Assembly: GCA_036346255.1 (NCBI GenBank) | Contig: CM070629.1 | Span: 55,364,916 to 55,428,915, forward strand | DNA: 64,000 bases | Direction of reading: 5' to 3' | Origin: Ampelocalamus luodianensis | Lineage: Eukaryota > Streptophyta > Magnoliopsida > Poales > Poaceae | Shown: positions 1 through 11,300 of the stretch, in pieces | How positions within the stretch are numbered: position 1 is the first letter of the stretch | How the letters are laid out: every line of letters starts with the position of its first letter | Translations under genes and position numbers: made by a program | The notes under the pieces: model-generated | Told to the model about the DNA's origin: nothing | The model's database searches: none | Seen by the model: only the letters and a program-made list of their open reading frames with translations

Positions 1-320
1 TGTTCCTCCTATTCTATCCTTCTCCATCCCCCATGATATCTAGCCCTACTGTTCTTTTTTCTAAATATCTATGTTTATAATTTTTTTTCTGGAAATCCAT
101 CTGCCGAATTTGTTTCCAGGGAGAACAGTTAATTTGTTGATGCCACGCTGTACATGAGCATATAGCAAGATAGTTCAAGATAACGCGATTGATGCGAGTA
201 CTTACCTAGATTTGTTGTCACAGAAAAAATGGAGTACGATTAGTGCTATTTATTTTTTGTGTTAGATACTTGCACAATGTTTTTGCCCTCCAAAACTTAC
301 TTGTGGCATCCTCTGTGCAG

Positions 321-1609
321 GCAACATATGTACTCTTTAGGGATGATGACGTTCTAAAACTTCCCTACTGCATAGTATTATCTGGGTTTATCTGTGCTCT
401 TTTTGCCTTCGGAATCCCTTATCTGTCTGCTCTCAGGATTTGGTTGGGATTCTCTACAGTTTTCAGTCTCATCTATATTGTGATAGCATTTGTGCTGTCG
501 CTTAGAGATGGTATTATCCTTTTGGTGCTTTTTTCAGCTGCCTTGCCGACTTTCATGGCCCCGTATGCATTTCTATTTGTTGTCATAATATGTAATGTGT
601 TTAATATGACATTTCGTTTCACCACTGATTTTTTCGAAGGTATAACCGCACCTGCAAGGGATTATAGTATTCCTGACTCACACTCAACTAAAGTCTTCAC
701 TACGATAGGAGCTGTAGCAAGCCTTGTATTTGCTTACAACACTGGAATGCTACCAGAAATTCAAGTGAGTCAGTGTAGCACATATGACTAGTGACCTAGT
801 TTATTTGCCATGAAAAAACCTTATGTGTCTCGTATATTGCAGGCAACCGTAAGGCCTCCTGTGGTCAAGAACATGGAGAAGGCCCTGTGGTTCCAGTTCA
901 CTGTTGGTTCGGTGCCTCTGTATGCTGTGATCTTTATGGGTTACTGGGCTTACGGCTCCTCAACATCAAGTTATCTACTGAATAGCGTCAAGGGCCCAGT
1001 TTGGATAAAAACTGTTGCAAATCTCTCAGCCTTTCTTCAGACCGTCATAGCATTGCATGTGGGTCCATCTTCTTAGTATCGCTCTCTAGTCCAAACCGCA
1101 CGTTTCAGTTCATGATGAAGTTCACGGTTGCACTGTTTAATCCGATACCCTTTCTGAATATTCACGTCCCAGCGTTGTTTGTTTACTCTCAATGAACTAA
1201 CATGGGGCTTCTTTTGTATATTCCTCAGATATTTGCAAGCCCAATGTACGAGTACTTGGACACAAGATACGGCAGTGGACATGGTGGCCCTTTTGCAATC
1301 CACAACGTAATGTTCAGAGTTCTTGTGAGAGGAGGCTACCTCACCGTCAACACCTTGGTGGCTGCGATGCTCCCATTCCTAGGCGACTTCATGAGCCTGA
1401 CAGGTGCCCTGAGCACCTTCCCCCTCACATTCGTCCTTGCCAATCACATGTACCTGATGGTGAAGCAGCACAAGCTGTCTGCCCTCCAGAAATGTTGGCA
1501 CTGGCTGAATGTTGGTGGCTTCAGCTTATTGTCTGTCACGGCTGCAGTCGCTGCGCTAAGGCTTATCATGGTTGATTCCAGGACTTACCACCTATTTGCT
1601 GATCTGTGA
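321..1609 (+). CDS. ProT: Proline/compatible-solute transporter (ProT, AAAP family), 3' part, four exons
   Basis: Four exons can be joined by GT-AG introns: 321-510, 640-764, 843-1058 and 1229-1609, giving 303 codons plus a TGA stop. The joined protein is multi-pass and hydrophobic. It carries hallmarks of plant ProT transporters of the amino acid/auxin permease family: GMLPEIQA, QFTVGSVPLYAV, GYWAYGSSTS, IFASPMYEYLDT, LPFLGDFMSLTGALSTFPLT, and an end in DSRTYHLFADL. Family members import proline, glycine betaine and GABA across the plasma membrane with protons, often under salt or drought stress. Plant ProTs are about 440-475 residues, so roughly the first third, including the start codon, lies left of the window. 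The 511-639 intron is phase 1, 129 nt long and free of stops in the reading frame. All splice sites are canonical and no lesion is seen, so this looks like a functional gene. Confidence 0.93.
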
Positions 1610-2209
1610 GGCCAAATTTTCTAGTGGCAACACGCACCTGTAAATTCCATTTTTATGGGAGGGGGTTACGCCAATAGAGTAATGGAAACGCTAGTTCGGC
1701 ATTACAATAAAAAACAATAATGTCAATGAAAATGCGCCTATTCGGTTTGCAGGATGTAGAAGCGTAGATGGTACGCAGGAGTGTGGTAGCATGTACGTCT
1801 ATTGATATTAATAGAGCGGCGAGTTCGCTTGTCTTGGTTATCTATAATGGTATAAAAATACTTTCTTTTTTTGGCTGTCGTAGGTCCCAACCAAATGCTA
1901 AAACAAAGTAATCTATAATCTCATCTTAAGAGTAACAATTTAAAACTGGCCTCCAAAGAATCCTAATAAAACCTGTTTGTTGAAAACTTACTTCTAATCC
2001 ATGTGATGGAAGCACTAGCTTAATTGATGGACCGCGGCGCCCTGATCGACGACGACGACAACCGGTGAGCCCGCGGTTGCTCGGCACTTGTTACGACTCC
2101 ATGGAAAATCCATTAGCGCTAACTACAAGGAAGGGTTTAAGTAGTAGGAGTTGTTGGCACATTTGGCACGATTGACGCGTGAATTAACAAAAATAGCTAT
2201 CTCTCCGAA
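1610..2209. other. ProT 3' UTR and intergenic stretch
   Basis: The 3' UTR of the ProT gene probably ends within about 100-250 bases of the stop; an AATAAA-like word lies near 1706. The rest is AT-rich. A short GC-rich patch at about 2028-2070 starts with ATG, encodes a few residues ending in an Asp run, and meets a GTGAGC donor-like word. It resembles a stray first-exon fragment but is too short to assign. Confidence 0.5.
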
Positions 2210-2545
2210 TTAATAGCGATAATGGCACCACGGACAAGCGGGGACGTGACACTGCAGCCGCTCAAAGCGCACTGGCAGGAACTCTTTGGTGTCGCAGGAG
2301 AACTGCGATCCAGAGAAGTGCTCCACGAAGGCGTCAAGCTCCTACGAATTTCAAGCAGCGAACGCTAATTAAAAGATCTACGACCCCGAGCTGCGGGGGA
2401 GTTGCAAAATGACGACGACATACGTACCCCGATGCGTTCGTGCATGGCATCGCACATCTTCTTGGATCCCGCAGCGTCCCAGCGGTAGCCTTGGAGGAAG
2501 GCGTGGAGCTGACGCGCTGTCGTCATGTTGACAAACGTGTTGCTC
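2210..2545 (-). pseudogene. Fragment of MEI2-like RNA-binding protein, C-terminal RRM
   Basis: On the minus strand two short exon-like pieces, 2428-2545 and 2210-2341, are separated by a GTACGT...TAG intron. The first reads through FVNMTTARQLHAFLQGYRWD, and the second through ELDAFVEHFSGSQFSC and EFLPVRF before a TAA stop at 2210-2212. The pattern of a VNMT strand, a helix ending in L-G-RW and then a V-HF-S-FPCD-EFLP tail is that of the third, C-terminal RRM of plant MEI2-like proteins (Mei2, TE1 and OML types), which bind RNA in meiosis and meristem control. The first half of the RRM and the rest of the protein are missing; upstream sequence dissolves into repeated CCCTAA-rich DNA. It is probably a captured or decayed gene piece. 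The domain assignment is from recognition of the family pattern, not a search. Confidence 0.6.
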
Positions 2546-2548
2546 TTG

Positions 2549-2690
2549 GACCCTAATTCATAAAACCCTAAAACACTTGATAACCGTTCACATGAAATCG
2601 TCATAAAACCCTAATTTTCGAAACCTAAAACCCTAATTTTTCCTAAAGCTCTAATTTTCGAGACCTAAAACCCTAATTTTTTAGACAAAT
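2549..2690. repeat. Cluster of telo-box-like AAACCCTAA motifs
   Basis: Five copies of CCCTAA, four of them preceded by AAA, occur in about 130 bases, separated by TTTTCGAAACCT-like spacers, so the unit is a short degenerate tandem repeat rather than pure telomere repeat. Plant telo-boxes (AAACCCTAA) bind TRB/Myb factors and are common near translation-related gene promoters. Here they directly abut the MEI2-like fragment. Confidence 0.6.
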
Positions 2691-2960
2691 TCATAACATA
2701 TAAAATTCTGATAAAATTACACAAGTAAGTACACGGTGTAAGGAGCTTAAAAAAATTAATAATTGTTTGAGCTTATTTTCTATATTTAGAAATTCCTACA
2801 AACAGTAGCCTTAAATGAATTTTCGAGAAAAATACAGGACATAAAAAATTATAGAAAAATTACACAACTAGTATACTGTGTAAGGAGCCTCCACAAAAAA
2901 ATTCATAATATTTAGAGCTTATTTGCTATATTTAAAAATTTCTGCAAACAATACTTTTCT
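2690..2960. repeat. AT-rich tandem pair, unit about 143 bp
   Basis: Two diverged copies, starting near 2697 and 2840, share the order: AAATTACACAA, a GTGTAAGGAGC word, then GAGCTTATTTGCTATATTTA. They resemble the 153-bp satellite at 4744-5655 (same GTAGAGCCTGATTAAA-like centre), suggesting a common source in PMD-associated elements. Confidence 0.5.
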
Positions 2961-2976
2961 GAAGGAGAGAGAATCT

Positions 2977-3225
2977 GTGCCACTAAGGCCGGACGAGGTA
3001 TTTCTGTGCCCCATGGGCACGGTGGAGACATGTCCGGCCCCCAGGGGCACGGTAGAGGCAAGTTCGCCCCCTAGGGGCACAGACAAGCCACGTGTCGCGT
3101 CTCCGTTTGTCCGTAGTATCATTTTTGCAATTGATTCAAAGAGAAGACTACTTTTGTTAATTCACACGCTAATAACGCTAAATGTGCCAAAAACTCTAAG
3201 TAGTAGTCCACCCCCGTCCTAACTT
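2977..3225. repeat. Palindrome-rich dispersed repeat (GCCCCTAGGGGC family)
   Basis: Several CCCCTAGGGGCAC-like words occur at intervals here (3013-3022 degenerate, 3041-3052, 3066-3080), followed by an AT-rich tail around CATTTTTGCAATTGAT. The same arrangement, palindromes then CATTTTTGC and a GGAGCTACATTTGCTATTA-like tail, recurs at 44330-44407 and 50198-50460. It is a dispersed repeat with no coding capacity. Confidence 0.55.
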
Positions 3226-3424
3226 TTCTTTGTGGAGCAAATTATGCTATCTACTAGGTGCTCCACCCCGCGGGGGCTGTGTGGGCACATGGTTTAGCAC
3301 GCCCTATGTCTAAATGTCTATAGTTCTTTTGGAATTAAATGCAGCATTCGTAGTGTATGAATCATAATTTGGTGCACCTTCATCGATTTTTTAAAATAAT
3401 ATTATTTTCCTTAAACTGAGTATA
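3226..3424. other. Intergenic, no feature seen
   Basis: This stretch holds a short CCGCGGGGG-centred GC patch and AT-rich sequence. No ORF, repeat unit or splice structure is supported. Confidence 0.5.
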
Positions 3425-4250
3425 TGAAGTGTGATTTCAAAGAAGTGCCACGGCAGATGATGGAGATGTTAGTCCGAACAGAAAAGTAGTGCCTAGGAAG
3501 GATAAATTTCGATATTTGGGATCGGTGCTACAGTGGGACGGCGAGATTGATGAAGACGTGAGCCACAGGATTAGAGCAGGGTAGGTGAAATGGCGCCAAG
3601 TATCGAGTATCCCGTGTAACAAAAAAGTCCCTCAAAAGTTAAAGGGTAAGTTCTATATGACGACGATTAGACATGCGATACTATATGGAGCAGAATACGG
3701 ATAATGCGGATGACTAAAAGACAAAATATACAAAAGATGAGTGTAGCGGAGATGAGGATGTTGCGGTGGATATGTGGCAACACAAGACGGGATCGAATCC
3801 GCAATGATGATATACGTGATAGGGTAGGGGTATCACCAACTGAAAAGAAGCTTGTCCAACATTGCTTGAGATGGTTTGGATATCTCCAACAGAGGCTTTC
3901 TGAGGCACCTGTACGTAGTGGAATTTTAAGACGTATTGAAAATGTAAGAAGAGGCAAGGTCGACCAAAACTGATGTGGGAGGAAACAGTTAAAAGATATT
4001 TGAATGATTGAAATGCAGCTAAAAAATTAGCTTTGGATAGGAGTGTATGGAAGTTAGCAATCCACGTACCGGAACCATAAAAAAGTTTAGGGGCGGTGTT
4101 TTAGGCTCTCGGCTTAGATGGCATGATGTACGGCTTAGGGTTTTAGCCTTGTAGGTTTTTTACAAGGCTCTCATCTCTTTGACCTTGAGGAGATTTTATT
4201 CCTAGCCTACCCTAACTTGTTTGGGATCAAATACTTTGTTATTGTTGAAT
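3425..4250 (+). mobile_element. 5'-truncated LINE (L1-type), 3' end of reverse-transcriptase ORF
   Basis: Broken frames read in order: FRYLGSVLQWDGEIDEDVSH, then RIRAGWVKW-like sequence, then from 3704 MRMLRWICGNTRRDRIRNDD, IRDRVGVSPTEKKLVQH, LRWFGYLQQR, then an RPKLMWEETVKRYL stretch and an end in VWKLAIHVPEP before a stop at 4078. This is the well-known C-terminal tail of plant non-LTR retrotransposon polymerases. The non-coding end with CCTAACTTGTTTGGGATCAA and a TTG-rich tail near 4240 is the usual LINE 3' terminus. Stops and frameshifts (for example the TAA at about 3701-3703) show a dead copy, truncated at its 5' end as LINE copies usually are. Confidence 0.8.
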
Positions 4251-4299
4251 ATTATTTTAATTAATAATTATGAAATTAATTAGTCAATTTTTTTTATAA

Positions 4300-4560
4300 A
4301 AAATGGCATCCTGTCGCTATTTCATCTGGCGACGAGAGCCTGTTGCCAGATGAAATGGCGACATGTGCCACGTGGACGGTGACAACATCTTGTCGTCGTT
4401 TCATCTGGCGACAAGGGATGAACAGTACCTCTATCGCCAGTTGAAATGATGATAGAGGATAGGTACAAAAAACCCCAAAAATCGCCCTCACCCATTCCGT
4501 GAGCGGCGAAGCCCTGCCCATTCGTCGTGTAGGAGACAAAGAAAAAGAAGTTGATCATGT
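4300..4560. repeat. Inverted TTTCATCTGGCGAC repeats, presumed border zone of a PMD element
   Basis: TTTCATCTGGCGAC at about 4319-4332 is followed closely by its near reverse complement ending in GGCGACATG, and a second weaker pair lies at 4400-4450. Similar GGCGACAG words recur at about 20453 beyond the nested retrotransposon. I infer that these mark sub-terminal repeats of the element holding the PMD gene. No exact terminus or target duplication was identified. Confidence 0.4.
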
Positions 4561-4743
4561 CGTCTACCTTGCAGGTAATTTTTTAAAAAAACTTTGTAAT
4601 TTAATTCAAAACCCCAGAAGGTTAACAAACAAAACTAGCAACTGAGAGTTGATTTCATTATATCGTTTTATCTTTGGTGTAGTTTGTTTTACTTTAGATT
4701 ATCGTTGTAGGTTAGATAATTTTTATACGAGAAATAATTTAGA

Positions 4744-5655
4744 AACTAGGAAAATAACAAGCAGCTCTAAAAATTCCATAAAAAATATAGAGTAGCTAAA
4801 TAGATTGCATAGATCCTGACTAAAATATTACTAGCTTCAATTATGTTCTCATTTTTGCACTGTAAATATTCTCAGAAATGCCGAGAATACATTTTAAATC
4901 GGGAAAATAGCAAGGTAGCTCTAAAAATTCTATAAAATTGCAGAGTAGCTAAATAGGTGTGTAGAGCCTGATTAAAATATTCAGCACTTTATTTTTGTTC
5001 TTATTTTTGCACGATAAATATTCTATATATACCGAGAATACATTTTAAACTAGAAAAATAGCGAGGTAGCTCTAAAAAATCCCAAAAAATTCTAGAGTTA
5101 CTAAATAGGGTGTGTAGAGCCTGATTAAAATATGTCCAACTTCAGTTATGTTGTCATTTTTGCACTCTAAATATTCTGTACATACCGAGAATACATTTTA
5201 AACTAGAAAAATAGCAAGGTAGCTCTAAAAAATCCGTAAAAATTCTAGAGTATCTAAATAGGGTGCATAGAGCCCGATTAAAATATTCCCAACATCATTT
5301 ATGTTCTCATTTTTGCACAGTAAATATTTCGTAAATGCTGAGAATACATTTGAAACTAGGGAAATAGCAAGGTAGCTCTAAAAATTCTGTAAAAGTTGCA
5401 TAGTAGCTAAATAGGTTGTGTAGAGCTGATTAAAATATTCCCAGCTTTATTTTTGTTCTTATTTTTTGCACGATAAATATTATGTACATACCGATAATAC
5501 ATTTTAAACTAGAAAAATAACAAAGTAACTCTAAAAAATTCGTAAAAATTCCAGAGTAGCTAAATAGGTACTGATTAAAATATTCACAACTTTAGTTATG
5601 TTCTTATTTTTGCACAATAAATGTTCTACAAATGCGGAGATAATATTTGAAATAT
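4744..5655. repeat. Six-copy tandem satellite, unit about 153 bp
   Basis: Six consecutive units begin with AACTAGAAAAATAGCAAGG-like words at about 4744, 4896, 5050, 5201, 5354 and 5506. Each contains GTAGCTCTAAAAATTC, GTGTAGAGCCTGATTAAAAT, CATTTTTGCAC and CCGAGAATACATTTTAA in the same order. Units differ by scattered substitutions and small indels. The array lies directly upstream of the PMD exons. Confidence 0.85.
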
Positions 5656-5659
5656 TGCC

Positions 5660-7800
5660 TATCTTAAATTTCAGGTATGGTGGCCCGATGAGACGTCGCA
5701 CGCTGGTCGTACAAGCTACTTGACCCGCCATTGATGTGACTCATCAGAGTTGCCTCGCACCATACTCCCGTGGGAGGACAAGCAACCCATTGAGCTTGGC
5801 ACGTTATGGCGCGCACGTCCATGAGGGCATGGAGGGTAGACCCACGTTGGGTTCCATGGTACGTATAGTTCTGACCTTCTTGTAATTAATTTTGGTCTGA
5901 CTAGTGTGGATGGACTTATGTATGTTCTTAATCCTTTCAACACAGGTTGGGAGTGGCTGGCCTGCTTCCACTAGCTAGGATGGTGGAGGCGAAGTGGGGG
6001 ACGAGGAGGACGTCGCTACTGGGTGTCTATGTTGAGGCGGTTTCCATATGACCGGTACGTCTTGACAGCGCTGGTTGACTGGCGGAGGCCAGAGATGCAC
6101 ACATTCCACCTTCCATCTGGGAAGATGATGCCGACGCTTTAGGACGGGCTACCTGACCGGATTACCTTGCACAGCCTTCCCCCACAGTAGCGTACGATGC
6201 CTCAGACACGTGGCGCATGGATATCCTTGGGAGGTTCCAGGGGTTGCTGCTGACCGACGCCAGCTACACGAAGTTCTCCAGTAGGCACAGATTCACGCTA
6301 AGGTGGATCAACCAGTTTGACATAAGTATTTATAACTCTTGCATTTTTGCTTCAATTCCTTTGTTCAACTTAGTGATGTGTCTCTATCTTCTTACAGTCG
6401 GCTGACCTGGGATCAGATGCACCTGAGTACACAGTGAGAAGGTACTTCGAGGTGTACTTATTGTGGCTCTTCAGGTGGGTCATGTTCCAAGGGTCCCACA
6501 ACGATAGCATGGACAAGCACATTATCCGCTAAGCATGGGAGCTAGCGAACGAGGTGGTGGACATGATCCCGCCGTATGCCTAGGACCCGACGGTGTTGTG
6601 CGTGACATACCACATCTCGTAGCGTGTGCCACTGTGTCCGGAGAGCACCGTCCTCTCCGGATGCTTGTTGCTTCTTCAACTATGGTCGTTCGAATGTTTC
6701 CAAACTGGACAATCACAGCTGGACCTGAGAGCGTACACGATGTGATGTACATCGGTGATGACCCTGTGGACTGGCCGACCATTGGTACAGTGTGGTGTCG
6801 CCAATGGGTAAGTATTTTGAACTTTTAGTCCTTTTTTAATTTAATTTAATTGCATGTGCTAACTTTTTATTGTTCTATTCAACAGGTCACCTTCACTCCG
6901 ATCACTATGCACGCGTCCTACCCAGACTACGTTGTGATGTTTGATCAATTGATGAATGATTGCGTCATTTGGATGCTTTACACTACCAACTGGGTGTCAG
7001 CACGCGCACCCTAAGGCTTGTCCAACCAGTGCATGCGAGAATGGCAGTACTGTTACACACGGAAGTTCTTGGTGCACGATGTCTTCGTCCAGGAGTACCA
7101 TGTGCCCTGGGGGATGCGGGTGCTGCCGAATGTTTATGGGTAAGTTAACGTTTCATTTCTGTCGCATCCTTTCCCTTACGAACTTACAAATTTATCGTTT
7201 CACTTTCCACATGTACACAAGGAAGGAAGTAGCTGGTACGACTTCCTAGATCGAAAAGATAGCCGAGTGGGTTATGCAGTGGCTCCACGCCTTGGTAGAC
7301 GTGCACCGGGAGCCTGCTTCCTACGAACCCGGGACGTACGAGGAGTACTCCACTCGGACGAGGGTTCATTGCGTTAGGGTCATGGACAACCCACCATGCC
7401 ACAAGGCTGTAATGGCTGACACGTACCCCACCCAACAGGACTCCGCATTCCATCGCACTGTACGTATTGAATGGTCCATACTTCTTATATTCCTACGCAT
7501 GTTTTTGGTTCCTAACTTGCTAATTATGTGTACGTAATGATCTTAGATGGGAGCTATACGAGTTGGCGAGCTCCTGCGTAGTCTAATGATCGAGGAGCAT
7601 TACAAAGATGGCGAGGCAGAGATTAGACGGATCGACGACCGATCCTAGAAGCGCCGAGGCGAGTCATCCGGTGATGTCGTGTCAGAGGCGAGGGACGTGG
7701 CGGACCCACCTATGCGTGGACAGGGGGTGAGCCACGGTGCGTCACGGCGCATAGCTCCTCACCTGAACATGGTGAGCGGGTCCTCATAGCACCGTGCCGG
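5660..7800 (+). pseudogene. Plant mobile domain (PMD/MAIN-like) transposon-derived gene, decayed
   Basis: Exon-like blocks flanked by GT/AG signals (about 5675-5858, 5946-6330, 6398-6807, 6886-7139, 7222-7460 and 7546-7800) carry recognisable pieces of a PMD protein: LTALVDWRRPEMHTFHLPSG, DTWRMDILGRFQGLLLTDAS, a YLLWLFRWVMF segment, YIGDDPVDWPTIGTVWCRQW and a VIWM...FVQEYHVPWGMRVLP segment. These match the order seen in aminotransferase-like/PMD proteins related to Arabidopsis MAIN, which in grasses are usually carried by transposons. In-frame stops (for example near 6140, 6582 and 6620) and frame changes mean that no full product is possible. A basic tail region at 7620-7760 matches the variable C-terminus of such proteins. 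Confidence 0.7.
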
Positions 7801-8374
7801 GAGTACCCTAGCGCCACTCGGTTCACAGTACAATCAAACACTTACGTCCGTTGTGAATTTCAAATCCACTAGTTACAAACGGTATTTTCTTCTAGCAGTC
7901 CTCAATACCATCCATACGTGGGTAGGACTACACCGAGTCATCCGCCGCGATGTAGCAATTAGGATGTCTATGTTGTTTACACGCATAACATAACGTTTTA
8001 ACATTTCCTTCTTGTTTACATGCATAACGTGTTGTTCCACGGTCGAGACCCCGCGGACGAGGAGCCGAGTCGCATGAGGAGTAGACTCGGGACTTCGACA
8101 TCCGGGAAGTGTGGCTATAGCACGCTACTGGACGACGAGAGCGGTTAGGTCTCTGTTGGGGCTTCACAGCCTACATGGTGCGCTAAGAGCAAGCTACCGA
8201 CGAGCACCCCCTGCACACCCCTAGGTACAACCCTCTCGCGAATCCCCTTAGGCTACTCGCATTAGTAGGATACCTTGGCTACTGAGCCTTTGACGTGCTC
8301 GCGGCGCTTGCTGCCGCTTCCCGGCGAGGTTAGGCCACACGCGGTACGCCCCAAGAGGCCTGCGAGTAGATGTA
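7801..8374. other. 3' flank of the PMD gene within its element
   Basis: Low-complexity coding-like debris with stops. A short stretch before 8374 appears to continue after the nested retrotransposon at 19958, so it belongs to the PMD element. The last five bases, 8370-8374, are the ATGTA target duplication of the gypsy insertion. Confidence 0.5.
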
Positions 8375-11300
8375 TGTAACGTCCCAAAATTTGGCGTTTC
8401 AAAATCTTTTGAGTAGTTTAGGTCCCTGGAAAATTTCACCAATTTTATTTGAATTAATAAAGCTTAATTGAATTTTCCTAAATTAAAAATATTTAATTTG
8501 ACTAATATAAACGTTAATTAAATAAAAATTTGTGTTATTTGGCTTCCTTGTGTTTCAAGGAATTTTTGGGTATTTTCTGAGATTTTTCCGGATTTGTTTG
8601 CTATTTTATTTGACCTCCTTGATTTTTGGGATTTCTTTTAATTCCGAAAATCCAGATTTTCTCTCTCCTGCCGATGCTACAGTAATCGCGAAACACTGTT
8701 CATCTTCCAGAACCGAAGCAGCAACGAGTCCAGTACGCATACGTGTTGAACTCAAAAATTCAAATTTCCATATCTTTCTCTACGGTGCATATAAAAGCGA
8801 GCCGTTTGCGCTCACGCGTCCGTGTTGATCCCCTCTTCCAATCCCCTGATTTGGTTTCCTCCAAACCGATCTATTTTCGCCGCAATCTCCAGAAAACCGA
8901 GCTCCAACCGAAGGTCTTCTCCGGCGAACTGCGCCTTCGTCCGACGTCCGTTGGCCGAACCGTCTGCGGCGTTGGCTTCGCGTCGTCGCCCTCTACGTCA
9001 TGGTTCCATCCACTTCGCCCGAAGATCGCCGGAGCACCGTCGGCCATTAGAGCCCAACCGTGTTCTTCGCGTTCGTCGCTTCCTCGGTGAGTTTTTCCAA
9101 AATCCGACCGCGCCATCGCGTCCGGCTCGTCGTTTCCTTTCCGTTTTGCCCCTTCGCCACTGCTACGTCGCCTCCGGCCGCCGGCCACCCCGCACGCACT
9201 ATTCATGCATGTATACTGTAAGTGCGTTTCTTCTTGTTGCCTTCATGTGTTGCTCCTGTAGTTTCTGTTCCTGTAGCGTTTCATCTATTGCTTCATTAGT
9301 TGATTGTCCAGAACGTAGCTTCCTTTTGGATGGTGTTATCTAGTTCGTTGATTCTCTGTTGTATGGTTCCTTTGCCATCCAACCAAGCCAATAATTCAAG
9401 TGCAAGCATATCTCTGTGATCCTTCTCTTAATTCTTTTTCTATTGTTTTTGCTTACCAATTCCATGCCACAAGATCAAGTTATGAAGACCTGTTCTATGA
9501 TTCTTCTACTGAGCCTAGACCAATGTGCAGCCTTTTGAGATCCATCATCTGTTCTTTGTAAACCTTTGCATGTAGTATTTCTTCAATGCATGCTTCTCAG
9601 TTGATTCTTTCTTTCTCTATGTCATGCAAGAAAAATAAATATCTTCTCTCACTTACATGTGGTCCCCACATGTCATCCTCCCAATTAAAAATACTAGTTA
9701 TTTCTCTCACTTACATGCAGGTCCCGCATGTCAGTCAATCTTGGTCAAACCCTATTCATGAGCTTGGTCCACCGTGGACTAGCATATCTCTGTGGACCTG
9801 GTCCATAGACCAGTGGCCCACATGTCAACCCTAATCCTATTTTCGGGAATTAATTTAATTCTTGAAAATCCTTTTATCTTATTGGTCCCGCTTGTCACTC
9901 TCTCTACCTTATTTCTGGAATTATTTTAATTCTAGAAATTCATAAATACCAATGTCCCACCTATCATATACTCATTCTTTTTCTAAATATTTTCGGAATA
10001 GAATATTCTGAGAATATTCCGTAGAAACTTTTCATCATTTCATGTGAATTCCAATCTTCCAAAAAGCCATATCTTCTTCATCCGAATTCCGATTGAACTC
10101 ATTCAAGTTTCTAAATTCATCTAAATTCAATATCTACCTTCCAGTACCATTCAATTTCAATTTGGAGTTTATTTGATTTGTCTTTTGAATTTAGTTTGTT
10201 TTATGCTTTCTTTCTCGTTAGACTAAGTCCCGAGTCGTCCAAGGAGTCAAGATCAAGCAAGTAGAAGATTGAAGATAAAATAAGATCATCATTGTTATAG
10301 CAAGGCAAGTTATACCTTTGATCATATTGAATCCCAGTTTTAAAATTACTTTGATTCAAATTATTGCATTTACTTTAAGTAATTATTTAAATGCTTTTGG
10401 GTTTAGCTATTAATCCAATTTGTTATATCCACTTTGTCTATTGTATGTCATAATCTTTTGTCACCCTAGATTGGTTCATATTTAGTTGGTGCTATGGTAT
10501 TACCAACGTGGGTTGGTTAGTATGAGTAGATTGCTTAGCCATGCAACGAGTCATCATCATCACCTGAGTTGCAATTATAAATTTGACTAAGTGACTATGG
10601 AACTTTGTGTAAAACTGTGTGCTATGTGTTATTACTGTGATGGCATGTGTTGCACTAAAACCAATTGGGTGGTAAAGGATTTGGACCGAGGCAAGTGGTG
10701 GAGATCGTGACATGGTGGACTATGTGATGGGAATGATAATCTTTGTGACTTAGTTAGAAAATGGAAGTCTTGCCTTGGTCAATTAAGGACTTAACTTTGT
10801 GCGCCATTGAACTGAGCTCATCAGCACGACCACATGCCCGGTATGGGACGGGCCTAACTTAGTAAGTTATGGATTCTCGGCATTGATGTTCGTGGTAGGT
10901 TAGGCTTTGTGATAGGTGGAGGTGTGACTACTTGGTGGTTGCATCGCGGGAGGATTCGTCGCCCCGCCCAACGGTGTGTGTTATGCATGGGCTTTGTGAT
11001 ATGTATAACGGTTTGTAAGCACACCGGGAATGTCAATGTTTGAGATGAAGTTTCAACCGTTTTGTTATGATCGCGCCACACCGGTTATATCGTGTGGGTA
11101 AAGTGTACAACCTCTGCAGAGTGTTAAACAATCTATTCGAATAGCGCGCCCTCGGTCATGGACATGCTCGGTGATTTCACACGAGGTAGATTTTCATAAA
11201 ACTATTGGGAAGGGACAAATTGTGTGATTTAAGTCATATGGCTGTGTGAAAGAATTTGATTAGGCTGTGTGTCTTTGTGAAAACAACTGTTAAATTAATA

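Noticed and set aside
1001..1195. Small plus-strand ORF between ProT exons 3 and 4
   Set aside because: It is a shadow frame over exon 3 and the intron; the ProT frame and splice sites explain the region.
4744..5655. CRISPR-like array
   Set aside because: Units are contiguous 153-bp tandem copies without unique spacers, in a plant nuclear context.
8822..9343. Long GC-rich ORF (173 codons) repeated at 16909-17466
   Set aside because: Both copies lie at the same position of the paired LTRs, have overlapping alternative frames of similar length and no domain; it is LTR leader.
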